A stretch of 64,000 nt of DNA from NCBI RefSeq assembly GCF_001029445.1, contig NZ_LDOT01000022.1, forward strand, positions 124,001 to 188,000, written 5' to 3'. Numbering within the stretch: the stretch's first letter is position 1; each line of letters starts with the position of its first letter. The notes under the pieces were generated by a model, which did no database searches, was not told the origin of the DNA, and saw nothing but the letters and a program-made list of their open reading frames with translations. A program made the position numbers and the translations under genes. The stretch comes from Photobacterium aquae. GTDB taxonomy: Bacteria; Pseudomonadota; Gammaproteobacteria; Enterobacterales; Vibrionaceae. Positions 9,085 to 17,537 of the stretch are shown piece after piece.

Positions 9085-10092
9085 TTATTGCCATTTACGG
9101 TGGTAGGCACCCAGAGTGGTCTGCTTGCCTTCTGAGACATTGCCCAGACAGGCGTTCCACGCCGGTTCGACACTGTAGCCCTCAGGGTTGGCCAGATAGC
9201 GGTCGATGGCCGCACGCCAGGTTTTGGTTACCTGCTCGACATAGGCCGGGCTGCGCTGGCGTCCTTCGATTTTCACCGAGGAAATATTGGCCTTGAACAG
9301 CTCAGGCAGAATCTCTAGCGTGTTGAGGCTGGTTGGCTCTTCCAGTGCATGGTAGCGGCGGTTCTGGCCATCGAGGTTTACATCGAAGCGGCCTTTGCAC
9401 AGGGTCGGGTAGCCAGCGTTCTCGCCTGCTGCGTAACGGTCGATCAGCACTTCGTTCAGGCGCGATTCCAGTCCCTGCGCCGTTTCCTGCCAGCGTACGA
9501 ACTTGGCGGGTGAACAGGCTCCCACGGTGTTTGGCGACTCGCCGGTCATGTACGATGACAGGTAGCAGCGGCCTTCTGACATAATGCACAGGCTGCCGAA
9601 GGCAAACACTTCTAGTTCGACATCGGTATTGCGGGCCAGTTGCTTCACCTGGTGGATTGACAATACGCGCGGCAGTACTACGCGCTTCACATTGAAGTTC
9701 TGCTTGTAGAAGTCAATGGCTGCGGTGTTGGTGGCCGAGGCCTGTACCGACAGGTGCAGTTCCAGATCCGGGTATTTGGTTGCGGCGTAGTCAAGTACCG
9801 CGATATCCGCCACGATCAGGGCGTCGACGCCCATCGCTGCGGCGTTGTCTACTGCCGCGCGCCAGCGGTCGAAACCATCTGGGTGGGCAAAGGTGTTAAG
9901 GGCAACGTGGAGCTTGCGGTTGTGGTCGCGAACATATTCGACGGCTTTCTCAAGCTTGCGGCCTGAGAAGTTGAGTCCTGCAAAATGGCGCGCATTGGTG
10001 TCATCTTTGAATCCGATGTATACCGCGTCGGCGCCGTTGTCGATGGCAGTTTTTAGCGCTGGCAGGTTGCCAGCGGGGCAAAGTAGCTCCAT
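9085..10092 (-). CDS. ubiU: O2-independent ubiquinone hydroxylation protein UbiU (U32 family)
   Basis: UbiU is the partner of UbiV in anaerobic ubiquinone synthesis. I use the ATG at 10092 (MELLCPAGNLPALK), which is the family start. The four cluster cysteines then fall at 169, 176, 193 and 232, exactly the E. coli numbering. An in-frame ATG at 10122 would add ten residues; neither start has a strong ribosome binding site. The motif EGRCYLSSYMTGESPN surrounds C176. The product is 335 residues. A possible FNR box lies upstream at 10178-10191. Confidence 0.93.
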   Translation of the reverse strand: MELLCPAGNLPALKTAIDNGADAVYIGFKDDTNARHFAGLNFSGRKLEKAVEYVRDHNRKLHVALNTFAHPDGFDRWRAAVDNAAAMGVDALIVADIAVLDYAATKYPDLELHLSVQASATNTAAIDFYKQNFNVKRVVLPRVLSIHQVKQLARNTDVELEVFAFGSLCIMSEGRCYLSSYMTGESPNTVGACSPAKFVRWQETAQGLESRLNEVLIDRYAAGENAGYPTLCKGRFDVNLDGQNRRYHALEEPTSLNTLEILPELFKANISSVKIEGRQRSPAYVEQVTKTWRAAIDRYLANPEGYSVEPAWNACLGNVSEGKQTTLGAYHRKWQ

Positions 10093-10177
10093 TTTTTTAT
10101 CTACCAAGGTGGAATGAGTCATGGAGCAAATAGTAGGGGGCGAGCGCCCCCGAAGTTTTGATATCAGGCAGGTTTTG

Positions 10178-10191
10178 TTGATTTAGGACAA
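10178..10191 (-). promoter_or_regulatory. Possible FNR box upstream of ubiUV
   Basis: TTGAT-TTAG-GACAA matches the FNR consensus TTGAT-N4-ATCAA at 8 of 10 fixed positions. E. coli ubiUV is FNR-activated. No good -10 box lies at the spacing expected for a class II site, so this is tentative. Confidence 0.35.
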
Positions 10192-10277
10192 CTTATTTTC
10201 CATTAATGGTGCTTTCCCGATGAATAATTCGCCGTTGTATGCTCCGGGTATACTCATCGGGCATTGCCGTTATTCTA

Positions 10278-12314
10278 TTATCCGACCCGGGCGTGTTTGT
10301 GGAGCAGTGCTTCCACCTCGTTTTTCGGGATCGGCTTGAAGAAATGGAAGCCCTGGATCGCATTGCAGTTGAGGTTCGACAGCAAGGTGGCCTGCTGGCG
10401 GGTTTCGACCCCTTCGGCTACGACACTCATATTGAGTGACTTGCCGAGGTTGATGATATTCTCGATCAGGGTCAGCTGCTTGGGCACGGTGTCGATGTCC
10501 TTGATGAAGGCACGGTCGATCTTCAGCTCGTCCAGCGGGAAGCGGGCAAGGTAGGAGAGCGACGAGTAGCCGGTACCGAAGTCGTCGATAGAGAGCGAGA
10601 AACCGAGTTTCTTGATGGCGTTAAGCATCTGGATCGTATGCTCGCCGTCGCTCATTACCGCGCTCTCGGTCAGCTCGAAGGTGATATCGAGCGGGTTGAC
10701 CCCGGTTGCCTTGCGCAGGTTATCGACGAACTGGATCAGGTTGGGGTTGCCGAACTGCTGCGGCGAGAGGTTGATCGCCACCTTGCCCTTGAGCAGATTT
10801 TGCGACTTCCACTGGCGCACGGTGGTGAACACCTCGCGCATCACTGCCTGGCCGAGTTGCTCGATCATCCCCGAGCGCTCGGCGACCGGGATAAACTGCC
10901 CCGGGCTGATATAGCCTTCGACCGGGTGCTTCCAGCGAACCAGTGCCTCAGCCCCGTCTATCGAGTAGTCGCGGGCATTCACCTTGGGCTGGTACCACAC
11001 TTCCAGTCCTTTGTTCTGCAATGCTTTTTGCAGCTCTATCTCGAGCCATAGCTGCATCCTCGCTTCCTTGTTCATCTCCTCGGTGAACTTGACCACTCGG
11101 TTGCGGCCGCGGTGCTTGGCCTCGTACATTGCGGTATCGGCATTTTGCAGCAGCACCCGGGCATCGTTGCCGTTGCCGGGGTAGCTGACCATGCCGATAG
11201 AGCAGGCAAGGTGCTTGCTGAAATGGTGGAGGTTGAACGGCTGGTTGATCAGCGAGATAACCTGATCGGCGATCAGATCGCCGCTGCGGGCATGCTCGGG
11301 GTTGGGCAGCAAGATGGCAAACTCGTCACCGCTGAGGTGGCCAATGGTGGCGTTGCTCGGCAGCAGGCGGCGCAGGCGCTGGGCGATTTCCTGCAAGACC
11401 TGATCGCCGATATGGTGGCCGAGTGAGTCATTGATGTTCTTGAAGTTGTCGATATCGAGGTAGAGCATGGTCAGCGGGGTCTGCTGGCCGATTATCTGCT
11501 CGAGCTGGCGGCTGAAACCGTGGCGGTTGTACAGTCCGGTGAGCGGGTCGATATGGATCAGGTGTTCGATTTTTTCCGGCTTGAGGGCATTTTTGCTGTT
11601 GTCTTGCAACAGTACCAGCTTGGCCGGTGAACCGAGGAAGTTGATGGCCGTCGACGACAGTCGCAGCGGGCGCTGGCTCGGACAGTGACTGCTGGTTTGG
11701 CAATTGCGTGACTCACCCCGGCTGAGTGATTGCAGGTGTGCCTTGCGAACCGGCTTGCCGTTGCTGTCGGTAATAAAACGGCCGAGCTCCATACCCTTAA
11801 TATCATTGGTAGAGGCAAAGCCGAGCAGAGCGGCGGCCTGCGGGTTGGCACTGAGGATGGTATTGTCCTCGACCACGCAGCACCCATCGTTGATCAGCAG
11901 GCTGAGTTCTTGAATCTGCTGCTCGAGATCTTGAATCGAGTGGGTCAGGATCTGGCGTTCGGAGGTATCGATACAGTGCAGCACGATATAGAGCACCTTG
12001 CCATTGCTGTCACTAATCGGTGCCAGAGTGAAGTGCATGCTGGTATCATGGCGGTTGTCGTTGAGCACAACCTCGCTTTCAATGCGTTCGCCCCCGAAGG
12101 CGCGTTCGTAATAAGGGCGCATGGTTTGGTAAAACGTCTGGCCGAGGGTATCGGTATCGTTAAGACCGATCAGCTCTTCCCGCGTCATACCGCTTATTTC
12201 ACAGTAGCGACTGTTGACGACCAGATAGTTGTGCTGGGCGTCGAGTACCGCGAATAAAAATGGGCTATGGTCGGTTAGCAGGGGGAACCAGAAGTTGAGT
12301 TGCTCTGTCGGCAT
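10278..12314 (-). CDS. rocS: RocS-like GGDEF/EAL protein with PAS domains
   Basis: This is a 678-residue cyclic-di-GMP enzyme. Two PAS-like sensor regions (about 12-115 and 135-245) precede a GGDEF domain whose signature is SGDEF (328-332) and an EAL domain. The EAL domain keeps EAL (456-458), the DDFGTG motif (577 on) and LKIDRAFI, so phosphodiesterase activity is likely. The GGDEF half may only bind GTP. No RxxD inhibitory site precedes SGDEF. No membrane segment is visible, so it should be cytoplasmic. In V. cholerae the rocS gene occupies the same place beside the U32 genes, and the symbol rests on that synteny plus domain order. Confidence 0.85.
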   Translation of the reverse strand: MPTEQLNFWFPLLTDHSPFLFAVLDAQHNYLVVNSRYCEISGMTREELIGLNDTDTLGQTFYQTMRPYYERAFGGERIESEVVLNDNRHDTSMHFTLAPISDSNGKVLYIVLHCIDTSERQILTHSIQDLEQQIQELSLLINDGCCVVEDNTILSANPQAAALLGFASTNDIKGMELGRFITDSNGKPVRKAHLQSLSRGESRNCQTSSHCPSQRPLRLSSTAINFLGSPAKLVLLQDNSKNALKPEKIEHLIHIDPLTGLYNRHGFSRQLEQIIGQQTPLTMLYLDIDNFKNINDSLGHHIGDQVLQEIAQRLRRLLPSNATIGHLSGDEFAILLPNPEHARSGDLIADQVISLINQPFNLHHFSKHLACSIGMVSYPGNGNDARVLLQNADTAMYEAKHRGRNRVVKFTEEMNKEARMQLWLEIELQKALQNKGLEVWYQPKVNARDYSIDGAEALVRWKHPVEGYISPGQFIPVAERSGMIEQLGQAVMREVFTTVRQWKSQNLLKGKVAINLSPQQFGNPNLIQFVDNLRKATGVNPLDITFELTESAVMSDGEHTIQMLNAIKKLGFSLSIDDFGTGYSSLSYLARFPLDELKIDRAFIKDIDTVPKQLTLIENIINLGKSLNMSVVAEGVETRQQATLLSNLNCNAIQGFHFFKPIPKNEVEALLHKHARVG

Positions 12315-12538
12315 GATTAGAAGCGTCTGTCCATTGTAGCTGCCATCTGAGACAGGTTGATTTCAAAGTAATATACCCTGCCTCAGGCAGGGTTTGCCAA
12401 ACTTTACCCCGACAAAACCGGTTTTTTTGACTCAAGGCATAAAATACGAGCCTTTTGTTGCCATACAATCGTTAGGGTTTGTTATCTTTCTTAGTAAAGC
12501 GACAACCTTACAGATGATCTAAAGAGGATGATTACATA

Positions 12539-13066
12539 GTGATTGCTCAACTGAGAAAACAGCTGGTCCAGCGTGGCCCTGCATTGCTACGCGTACCGGC
12601 AAGTTTCACCCCTTTTTCTATCCAGAAAAAAGTGATGCTAGAAGGGTTGGGACTGGTTTTTAAGGAAGCCTTGGAAGATGGAGATTTTGAGTTTCTGGAA
12701 GACCGTTGGCTGAAAGTGGAAGTACGCGATCTTGGCCTGCAGTGGTTTATTAGCTTCCAGAATGAGCAATTGGTGGTTTCCCAGCATGTTGACCAGGAAG
12801 ATGTCAGCTTCAGCGGCGACTTTCATGACCTGCTGCTGATAGCGGCACGTAAGGAAGATCCGGATACCCTGTTTTTCCAGCGTCGCCTACGTATCGAAGG
12901 CGATACCGAACTGGGTCTGGAGGTAAAGAACCTGATGGACAGTATCGATCTTGACTCGTTGCCAGGGCCGATGAAGTTCATGCTCGAGCAGTCTGCCGAC
13001 TTTGTTCACAAGGGGATGACAACGCCTGATAATCACCGTGAGGTTGCCCATGCTCATCAGAACTGA
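12539..13066 (+). CDS. ubiT: Ubiquinone biosynthesis accessory factor UbiT (SCP2 domain)
   Basis: UbiT is an SCP2-fold lipid-binding protein needed with UbiU and UbiV for O2-independent ubiquinone synthesis. It probably holds the hydrophobic intermediate. The 175-residue product has the SCP2 region (VEVRDLGLQWFISFQNEQLVV ... FHDLLLIAARKEDPDTLFFQRRL) and the GDTELGLEVKNLMDS segment typical of YhbT. The start is GTG 12539 with an AGAGGA site about ten bases upstream. It is transcribed away from rocS and overlaps yhbS by 17 bases. In E. coli it lies directly opposite ubiU; here rocS separates them. Confidence 0.9.
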   Translation: MIAQLRKQLVQRGPALLRVPASFTPFSIQKKVMLEGLGLVFKEALEDGDFEFLEDRWLKVEVRDLGLQWFISFQNEQLVVSQHVDQEDVSFSGDFHDLLLIAARKEDPDTLFFQRRLRIEGDTELGLEVKNLMDSIDLDSLPGPMKFMLEQSADFVHKGMTTPDNHREVAHAHQN

Positions 13067-13553
13067 GGCTCCAGCCGATATCCTACCTATTGACCGTTTG
13101 CTGAAGTCGGTGTTCGATACCGAGGCCGAAGCCAATTTGGTGATGAAGCTGCGTGAAAACGGTCGCTGTACGTTGTCCTTGGTGGCTTGTAACGACGAGG
13201 GCGAGGTGGTCGGCCACGTATTCTTCAGCCCGGTACTGCTCGATGGCGAAGACTACTACTGGCAAGGGCTTGCACCGATGGCGGTCAACGCGGACTACCA
13301 GCGGCAGGGGGTTGGCCTGGCTATGCTTGAAGAGGCCAAGCAAATGCTGGCTGAGTTCGGCTACCCGGCAGCCGTTGTGCTCGGGCATAGCGACTACTAC
13401 CCGAAAGCGGGGTTCGAAGTGGCTGCCAAGCACGGCATCTTGTGCCCGTATGACGCACCTGAAGAAGCGTTCATGGTGCAGGCATATGTTCCCGGCGCAC
13501 TCGAAGGCCGAACAGGAACTATTGAATATTGCCCCGAGTTCGCCGATTTGTAG
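13050..13553 (+). CDS. yhbS: GNAT family acetyltransferase YhbS
   Basis: This is a GCN5-related N-acetyltransferase; its substrate is unknown. I chose ATG 13050 because the product then starts MLIRTEAP like E. coli YhbS and GAGG lies 6-7 bases upstream. The acetyl-CoA loop is visible as YQRQGVGLAML near residue 85, after the beta-strand GLAPMAVN. The gene overlaps ubiT by 17 bases, so the two are translated together. The product is 167 residues, the usual length. Confidence 0.88.
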   Translation: MLIRTEAPADILPIDRLLKSVFDTEAEANLVMKLRENGRCTLSLVACNDEGEVVGHVFFSPVLLDGEDYYWQGLAPMAVNADYQRQGVGLAMLEEAKQMLAEFGYPAAVVLGHSDYYPKAGFEVAAKHGILCPYDAPEEAFMVQAYVPGALEGRTGTIEYCPEFADL

Positions 13554-13646
13554 CTGTAATTAGCAAAATGATAGCAATTAATCTTATAGCTTATTGATTT
13601 CGTTATTATAGATACTGGCTTGACATGAAGAAGGTAGGAAAGCGAT

Positions 13647-14372
13647 TTGCTCAAAGCAATTTTTCTCGATATGGATGAAACCCTGTGTGGTACATCTGAA
13701 GCCGATCAACTGGCAGGACAGGCATTTGCTTGCTGGGTCAAGGAAACTTACCCGGAGTTGGTAAACGAGCAACGTTTTATCGAACGTTACTTGGCTGGTG
13801 TCTATAAACAACTCAACTCAGAGTTTCCTCAGCTTGTTGCTCTGCTGCCTGACGAAGGGGCATTTCGTACAGGATTGATCCGAGCCTTGCTGGCAGAGCA
13901 GGGGGTAGACGTTGACAGCGATGAAGCCTGTGCCGCACAAGCATATTTTGATGATCAGCGTATGGCGGCCTTTACGTTTTTCCCCGGAGTGGCCGAACTG
14001 CTGCGAACTTTGCGTGAGCGCTATAAGTTGGTGGTTATCACCAATGGGCCGACTTTCTCCCAGTATCCGAAATTGGCGGCGGTGAAGATGCCTGATTGGG
14101 TTGATCATATTATCGTTGGTGGTGATGAGCCGGAGGAGAAACCGGCTGCGAGTATTTTCCAAAAGGCCCTGGATTTGGTTGGCGCATTTCCTGAAGAGGT
14201 ACTGCATATTGGGGACTCTCTATCAAGTGATATCGCAGGAGCCAATCGGATGGGGATCAAAAGCGTTTGGGTGGATGCTTCCGGGGAAGGTATTGCAGGA
14301 AGTGATATTGTGCCAACTTATACTGTCCGTAGTGCGGCTGAATTACCATTGATATTGGCTGATTTTCAATAA
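13647..14372 (+). CDS. HAD-superfamily phosphatase (YjjG-like)
   Basis: This is a predicted HAD subfamily IA phosphatase, probably acting on nucleotides or small sugar phosphates. Motif I is DMDETL (residues 8-13), motif II is TNG (near 134), the motif III Lys is in EEKPAASIF, and motif IV is GDSLSSD (near 190). The start is TTG 13647, eight bases after AGGA; no upstream ATG fits. E. coli has the related pyrimidine nucleotidase yjjG between rimI and prfC. Here a related gene lies just before holD-rimI-prfC, so it may be a rearranged counterpart. Substrate is not provable from sequence. Confidence 0.8.
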   Translation: MLKAIFLDMDETLCGTSEADQLAGQAFACWVKETYPELVNEQRFIERYLAGVYKQLNSEFPQLVALLPDEGAFRTGLIRALLAEQGVDVDSDEACAAQAYFDDQRMAAFTFFPGVAELLRTLRERYKLVVITNGPTFSQYPKLAAVKMPDWVDHIIVGGDEPEEKPAASIFQKALDLVGAFPEEVLHIGDSLSSDIAGANRMGIKSVWVDASGEGIAGSDIVPTYTVRSAAELPLILADFQ

Positions 14373-14419
14373 GTGTTAGTCGGTAGCTATTTCGTATTGG
14401 GTTATTCGTTAGCTTATTC

Positions 14420-14454
14420 AAAAACAGAGGAGCCTGCATGGCTCCTTTGTTTTT
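14420..14454. terminator. Bidirectional terminator after the HAD gene
   Basis: AGGAGCC / GGCTCCT core stem (14428-14434 / 14440-14446) extended by AAAAACAG / TTGTTTTT. Confidence 0.88.
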
Positions 14455-14562
14455 GATGATTTTGGAGCATTCTAGAATAAGACCCCGCCGTATTTTTTAC
14501 TGCCCGTCAGGGGCGGATCTGGTAGTATCCCCAGCCATAATCTAGGCAAGCAAGGTGAGTGG

Positions 14563-14964
14563 ATGAAACAACGAGATTTACAGCTCATGCAGGAAATGGG
14601 GCTGACGTACTGGCAGGTACGCAAGCCGGATTTTTTTCCTGACCGTGAGGTGCCAGCCATTGATTTGCCTGAAACCTGCAAGTTGCTGTTTGTCTGCGAT
14701 GACCCGCTCGATGAGCAAGACCGGTGGCTGTTCGGCCGTATTCTGCTCAGTATGAAGCTGACGCCCGAGCAGGCGTTGCTGCTGCCGTCTTCGGCCACTG
14801 AGCTGATCCGCGAGCACCATCTTACCTGGTGCTGGCAGGCGGGTTGCACAGCACCGCATCCGGCGGGGTGCCAGTTGCTGACATCGGTGCCGCTCAAGCA
14901 GATGCACACCCATCCCAGCGCCAAGAAAGCCTTGTGGCAGCAAATTTGCAGCTATGACAATTAA
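14563..14964 (+). CDS. holD: DNA polymerase III psi subunit
   Basis: The psi subunit joins the chi subunit to the clamp loader and so links it to SSB. The protein is short (133 residues) and poorly conserved, as usual for psi. The N-terminal MKQRDLQLMQEMGLTYW motif, which binds gamma/tau, and the C-terminal ALWQQICSYDN (E. coli ALWQQICTYEH) identify it. It lies directly before rimI, as in E. coli. The start ATG has a GGTGAG site upstream. Confidence 0.9.
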   Translation: MKQRDLQLMQEMGLTYWQVRKPDFFPDREVPAIDLPETCKLLFVCDDPLDEQDRWLFGRILLSMKLTPEQALLLPSSATELIREHHLTWCWQAGCTAPHPAGCQLLTSVPLKQMHTHPSAKKALWQQICSYDN

Positions 14965-14984
14965 CCCTATCTTTTGATTTGTTG

Positions 14985-15434
14985 ATGATGACATCCAGTA
15001 TTGTTCCTCTGGCGCCGTACCATCTAGATGATGTGTGGCGTATCGAGCAGGCCGCCCATGCCTTTCCGTGGGCCGAGTCGATGATCCGCAAGGATCCCAA
15101 TAGAATTGCCGTCAATATTGCCCTCGAAGTCGATGGCAAGCTGGTGGGCTACTGTTTTGGCCAGTTGGTCGCTGGCGAGGCGACCCTGCTCAATATCGCG
15201 ATTGATCCGGCCCTTCAGGGCAAGGGTTACGGCAAGCAGTTGCTCGACGGTTTTATCGAGGCTATTCAAAGCCGTGCGGGCGAAGAGATTTGGCTCGAAG
15301 TGCGCGAGAGCAACACCCGTGCCTACCAGCTGTACGAGGCGACGGGTTTCAATGAAATTAACCGCCGCGAAGGCTATTACCCAGCGGCGGACGGCCGTGA
15401 AGATGCCCTGATCATGACTTACTATGTGATGTAG
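14985..15434 (+). CDS. rimI: Ribosomal protein S18 alanine N-acetyltransferase RimI
   Basis: RimI acetylates the N-terminal alanine of ribosomal protein S18. The 149-residue GNAT protein has IEQAAHAFPW near residue 20, the acetyl-CoA motif ALQGKGYGKQLL near 75-86, and the family C-terminal motif EINRREGYYPAADGREDALIM. Two adjacent ATG codons (14985 and 14988) are possible starts; I use the first. Upstream TTG codons are less likely. It lies 20 bases after holD and is almost certainly co-transcribed with it. Confidence 0.92.
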   Translation: MMTSSIVPLAPYHLDDVWRIEQAAHAFPWAESMIRKDPNRIAVNIALEVDGKLVGYCFGQLVAGEATLLNIAIDPALQGKGYGKQLLDGFIEAIQSRAGEEIWLEVRESNTRAYQLYEATGFNEINRREGYYPAADGREDALIMTYYVM

Positions 15435-15513
15435 TGGGTTGGCCGCGCGCGCCCCTTGCTGGTCAGGGGGCGGCACGGGCGTCTTAGTGCTGTCTCTTTG
15501 GCTGGAGTTTGCG

Positions 15514-15739
15514 TATAATTCCGCCATCTTTACCACTCCTGACAGTAAACCGGCACATCGACGAGAGGGCGATATGTAGCAACTTTGAGGTGCGGCACCC
15601 GGAAACGGGCAGCCTTCTGGTTACGATGAGGTGCTTGTCCTGCTATCAGGCCATGCACGCTGTTTAGGAGTCAGGCACCGGCTATATGTGGCCGGTGGCC
15701 ATGTCACCATTGAAATCTCTCACAGGATTATCAACGCTT
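15514..15739 (+). promoter_or_regulatory. Promoter and structured leader of prfC with an AUG-UAG minimal ORF
   Basis: A perfect TATAAT lies at 15514-15519 but has no good -35. About 200 bases of leader follow. At 15563-15569 a strong Shine-Dalgarno (GAGAGGG) stands 4-5 bases before ATG (15574-15576), which is followed at once by TAG (15577-15579). A CCCG-GAAA-CGGG hairpin (15598-15609) with a GNRA-type loop comes next. A 7-bp CACCGGC/GCCGGTG hairpin (15676-15697) follows. Function is inferred: the layout would let translation termination in the leader influence expression of a release factor. Confidence 0.5.
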
Positions 15740-17320
15740 ATGTCTTTTCTTACTGAAGTGGGCAAACGTCGTACGTTTGCGATCATTTCTCACCCGGATG
15801 CGGGTAAAACCACAATTACCGAAAAAGTTCTGTTGTTCGGAAACGCCATCCAGAAAGCCGGTACCGTCAAAGGCCGCGGCTCAAACCAGCACGCCAAGTC
15901 GGACTGGATGGAGATGGAAAAAGAACGTGGTATCTCGGTAACCACCTCGGTGATGCAGTTCCCATACAATGATTGTCTGGTTAACCTGCTGGATACCCCG
16001 GGACACGAGGACTTCTCGGAAGATACCTACCGTACTTTGACGGCGGTTGACTCGTGCCTGATGGTGATCGATGCCGCTAAGGGTGTCGAGGATCGTACCC
16101 GTAAGCTGATGGAAGTTACCCGTCTGCGTGATACGCCGATCGTGACGTTCATGAACAAATTGGACCGTGAAGTGCGTGATCCAATGGAAGTCTTGGACGA
16201 AGTTGAAAACGAATTGGGTATGATGTGTGCGCCAATTACCTGGCCAATTGGCTGTGGTAAAGAGTTCAAAGGTGTTTACCACATCCACCGTGACGAGACG
16301 ATTCTGTATGAATCGGGTCATGGTCATGAGATCCAAGAAGTTCGTATCATCAAAGGTCTGGATAACCCAGAGCTTGACGAGACAGTAGGTGCAAACCTAG
16401 CCGAAAGCGTGCGAGAAGAGCTTGAGCTTGTAATGGGTGCTTGCCCTGAGTTTGATCTTGATGCGTTCCTGACCGGTGAGCTGACTCCGGTTTACTTCGG
16501 TACGGCACTGGGTAACTTCGGTGTTGACCACATGCTAGATGGCTTGACCGAGTGGGCGCCAGCGCCGAAAACGCGTCAAGCGGTAGAGCGTGATGTTGAA
16601 GCAACAGAAGAGAAATTCTCTGGCTTCGTGTTCAAGATCCAGGCAAACATGGATCCAAAGCACCGTGACCGTATTGCGTTCATGCGTATCGTGTCGGGTA
16701 CTTACACCCAGGGCATGAAGATGAACCACGTGCGTACCGGTAAGCAGGTGAGCATCTCTGATGCCGTAACCTTCATGGCCGGTGACCGTTCTCGTGCGGA
16801 AACGGCGTATGCTGGCGATATCATTGGTTTGCACAACCACGGTACGATTCAGATCGGTGATACCTTCACTCAGGGCGAAGCGCTGAAGTTTGCGGGTATT
16901 CCTAACTTTGCCCCTGAACTGTTCCGTCGTATTCGCCTGAAAGATCCACTGAAGCAGAAGCAGTTGCTCAAAGGTCTGGTTCAGCTGTCTGAAGAAGGTG
17001 CGGTACAGGTGTTCCGCCCGCTGCAGAACAACGATCTGATCGTTGGTGCGGTAGGTGTGCTGCAGTTCGACGTGGTTGTTGCCCGTCTGAAGGCTGAATA
17101 CAACGTGGAAGCTATCTACGAAGGCGTTAACGTTGCGACGGCGCGCTGGGTTGAGTGTGGCGATGGTAAGAAGTTTGAGGACTTCAAGCGCAAGAACCAG
17201 AGCAACCTGGCCCTGGACGGCGGCGACAACCTAACGTACATCGCACCGACCATGGTTAACCTGAACCTGGCCAAAGAGCGTTTCCCTGAGGTTGAGTTCC
17301 GTGCAACCCGCGAGCACTAA
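15740..17320 (+). CDS. prfC: Peptide chain release factor 3
   Basis: RF3 is the GTPase that ejects RF1 and RF2 from the ribosome after peptide release. I start at ATG 15740 (MSFLTEVGKRRTFAII), which aligns with E. coli. An in-frame ATG at 15686 would add 18 unconserved residues. Motifs are SHPDAGKTT (G1, near 18-26), RGISVTTS (switch I), DTPGHEDFSEDTYRTL (G3) and MNKLD (G4). Domains II and III are full length; 526 residues against 529 in E. coli. The AGGA site is 12 bases from the ATG, wider than normal, which may make translation depend on leader structure. Confidence 0.97.
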   Translation: MSFLTEVGKRRTFAIISHPDAGKTTITEKVLLFGNAIQKAGTVKGRGSNQHAKSDWMEMEKERGISVTTSVMQFPYNDCLVNLLDTPGHEDFSEDTYRTLTAVDSCLMVIDAAKGVEDRTRKLMEVTRLRDTPIVTFMNKLDREVRDPMEVLDEVENELGMMCAPITWPIGCGKEFKGVYHIHRDETILYESGHGHEIQEVRIIKGLDNPELDETVGANLAESVREELELVMGACPEFDLDAFLTGELTPVYFGTALGNFGVDHMLDGLTEWAPAPKTRQAVERDVEATEEKFSGFVFKIQANMDPKHRDRIAFMRIVSGTYTQGMKMNHVRTGKQVSISDAVTFMAGDRSRAETAYAGDIIGLHNHGTIQIGDTFTQGEALKFAGIPNFAPELFRRIRLKDPLKQKQLLKGLVQLSEEGAVQVFRPLQNNDLIVGAVGVLQFDVVVARLKAEYNVEAIYEGVNVATARWVECGDGKKFEDFKRKNQSNLALDGGDNLTYIAPTMVNLNLAKERFPEVEFRATREH

Positions 17321-17344
17321 TCGCGCCAGCCGGTGATACCTGAT

Positions 17345-17372
17345 AAAAACCGCCCCTGTGGGCGGTTTTTTT
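17345..17372 (+). terminator. Rho-independent terminator after prfC
   Basis: ACCGCCC (17349-17355), loop CTGT, GGGCGGT (17360-17366), then TTTTTT. Confidence 0.92.
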
Positions 17373-17537
17373 ATGTCTGTTTTTCGTCAGGGGAGTGTGG
17401 CGGTATTTTTTTGCTTTTGCGGACTGGGCGGCACGTTTTTCTCTGGATGTTTACTATTCTGGTTGATGCATATGGCGGGCGAAGCGGCCCATACCTGCGA
17501 AACGCAGACAGCCCCGGCGGGGCACGGAGGGAGTCCG

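Noticed and set aside
12430..12538. FNR box upstream of ubiT
   Set aside because: No sequence close to TTGAT-N4-ATCAA was found; only the ubiU side has a candidate.
17358..17537. In-frame extension of glgX upstream
   Set aside because: It runs through the prfC terminator and lacks similarity to the family; ATG 17538 has an excellent ribosome binding site.
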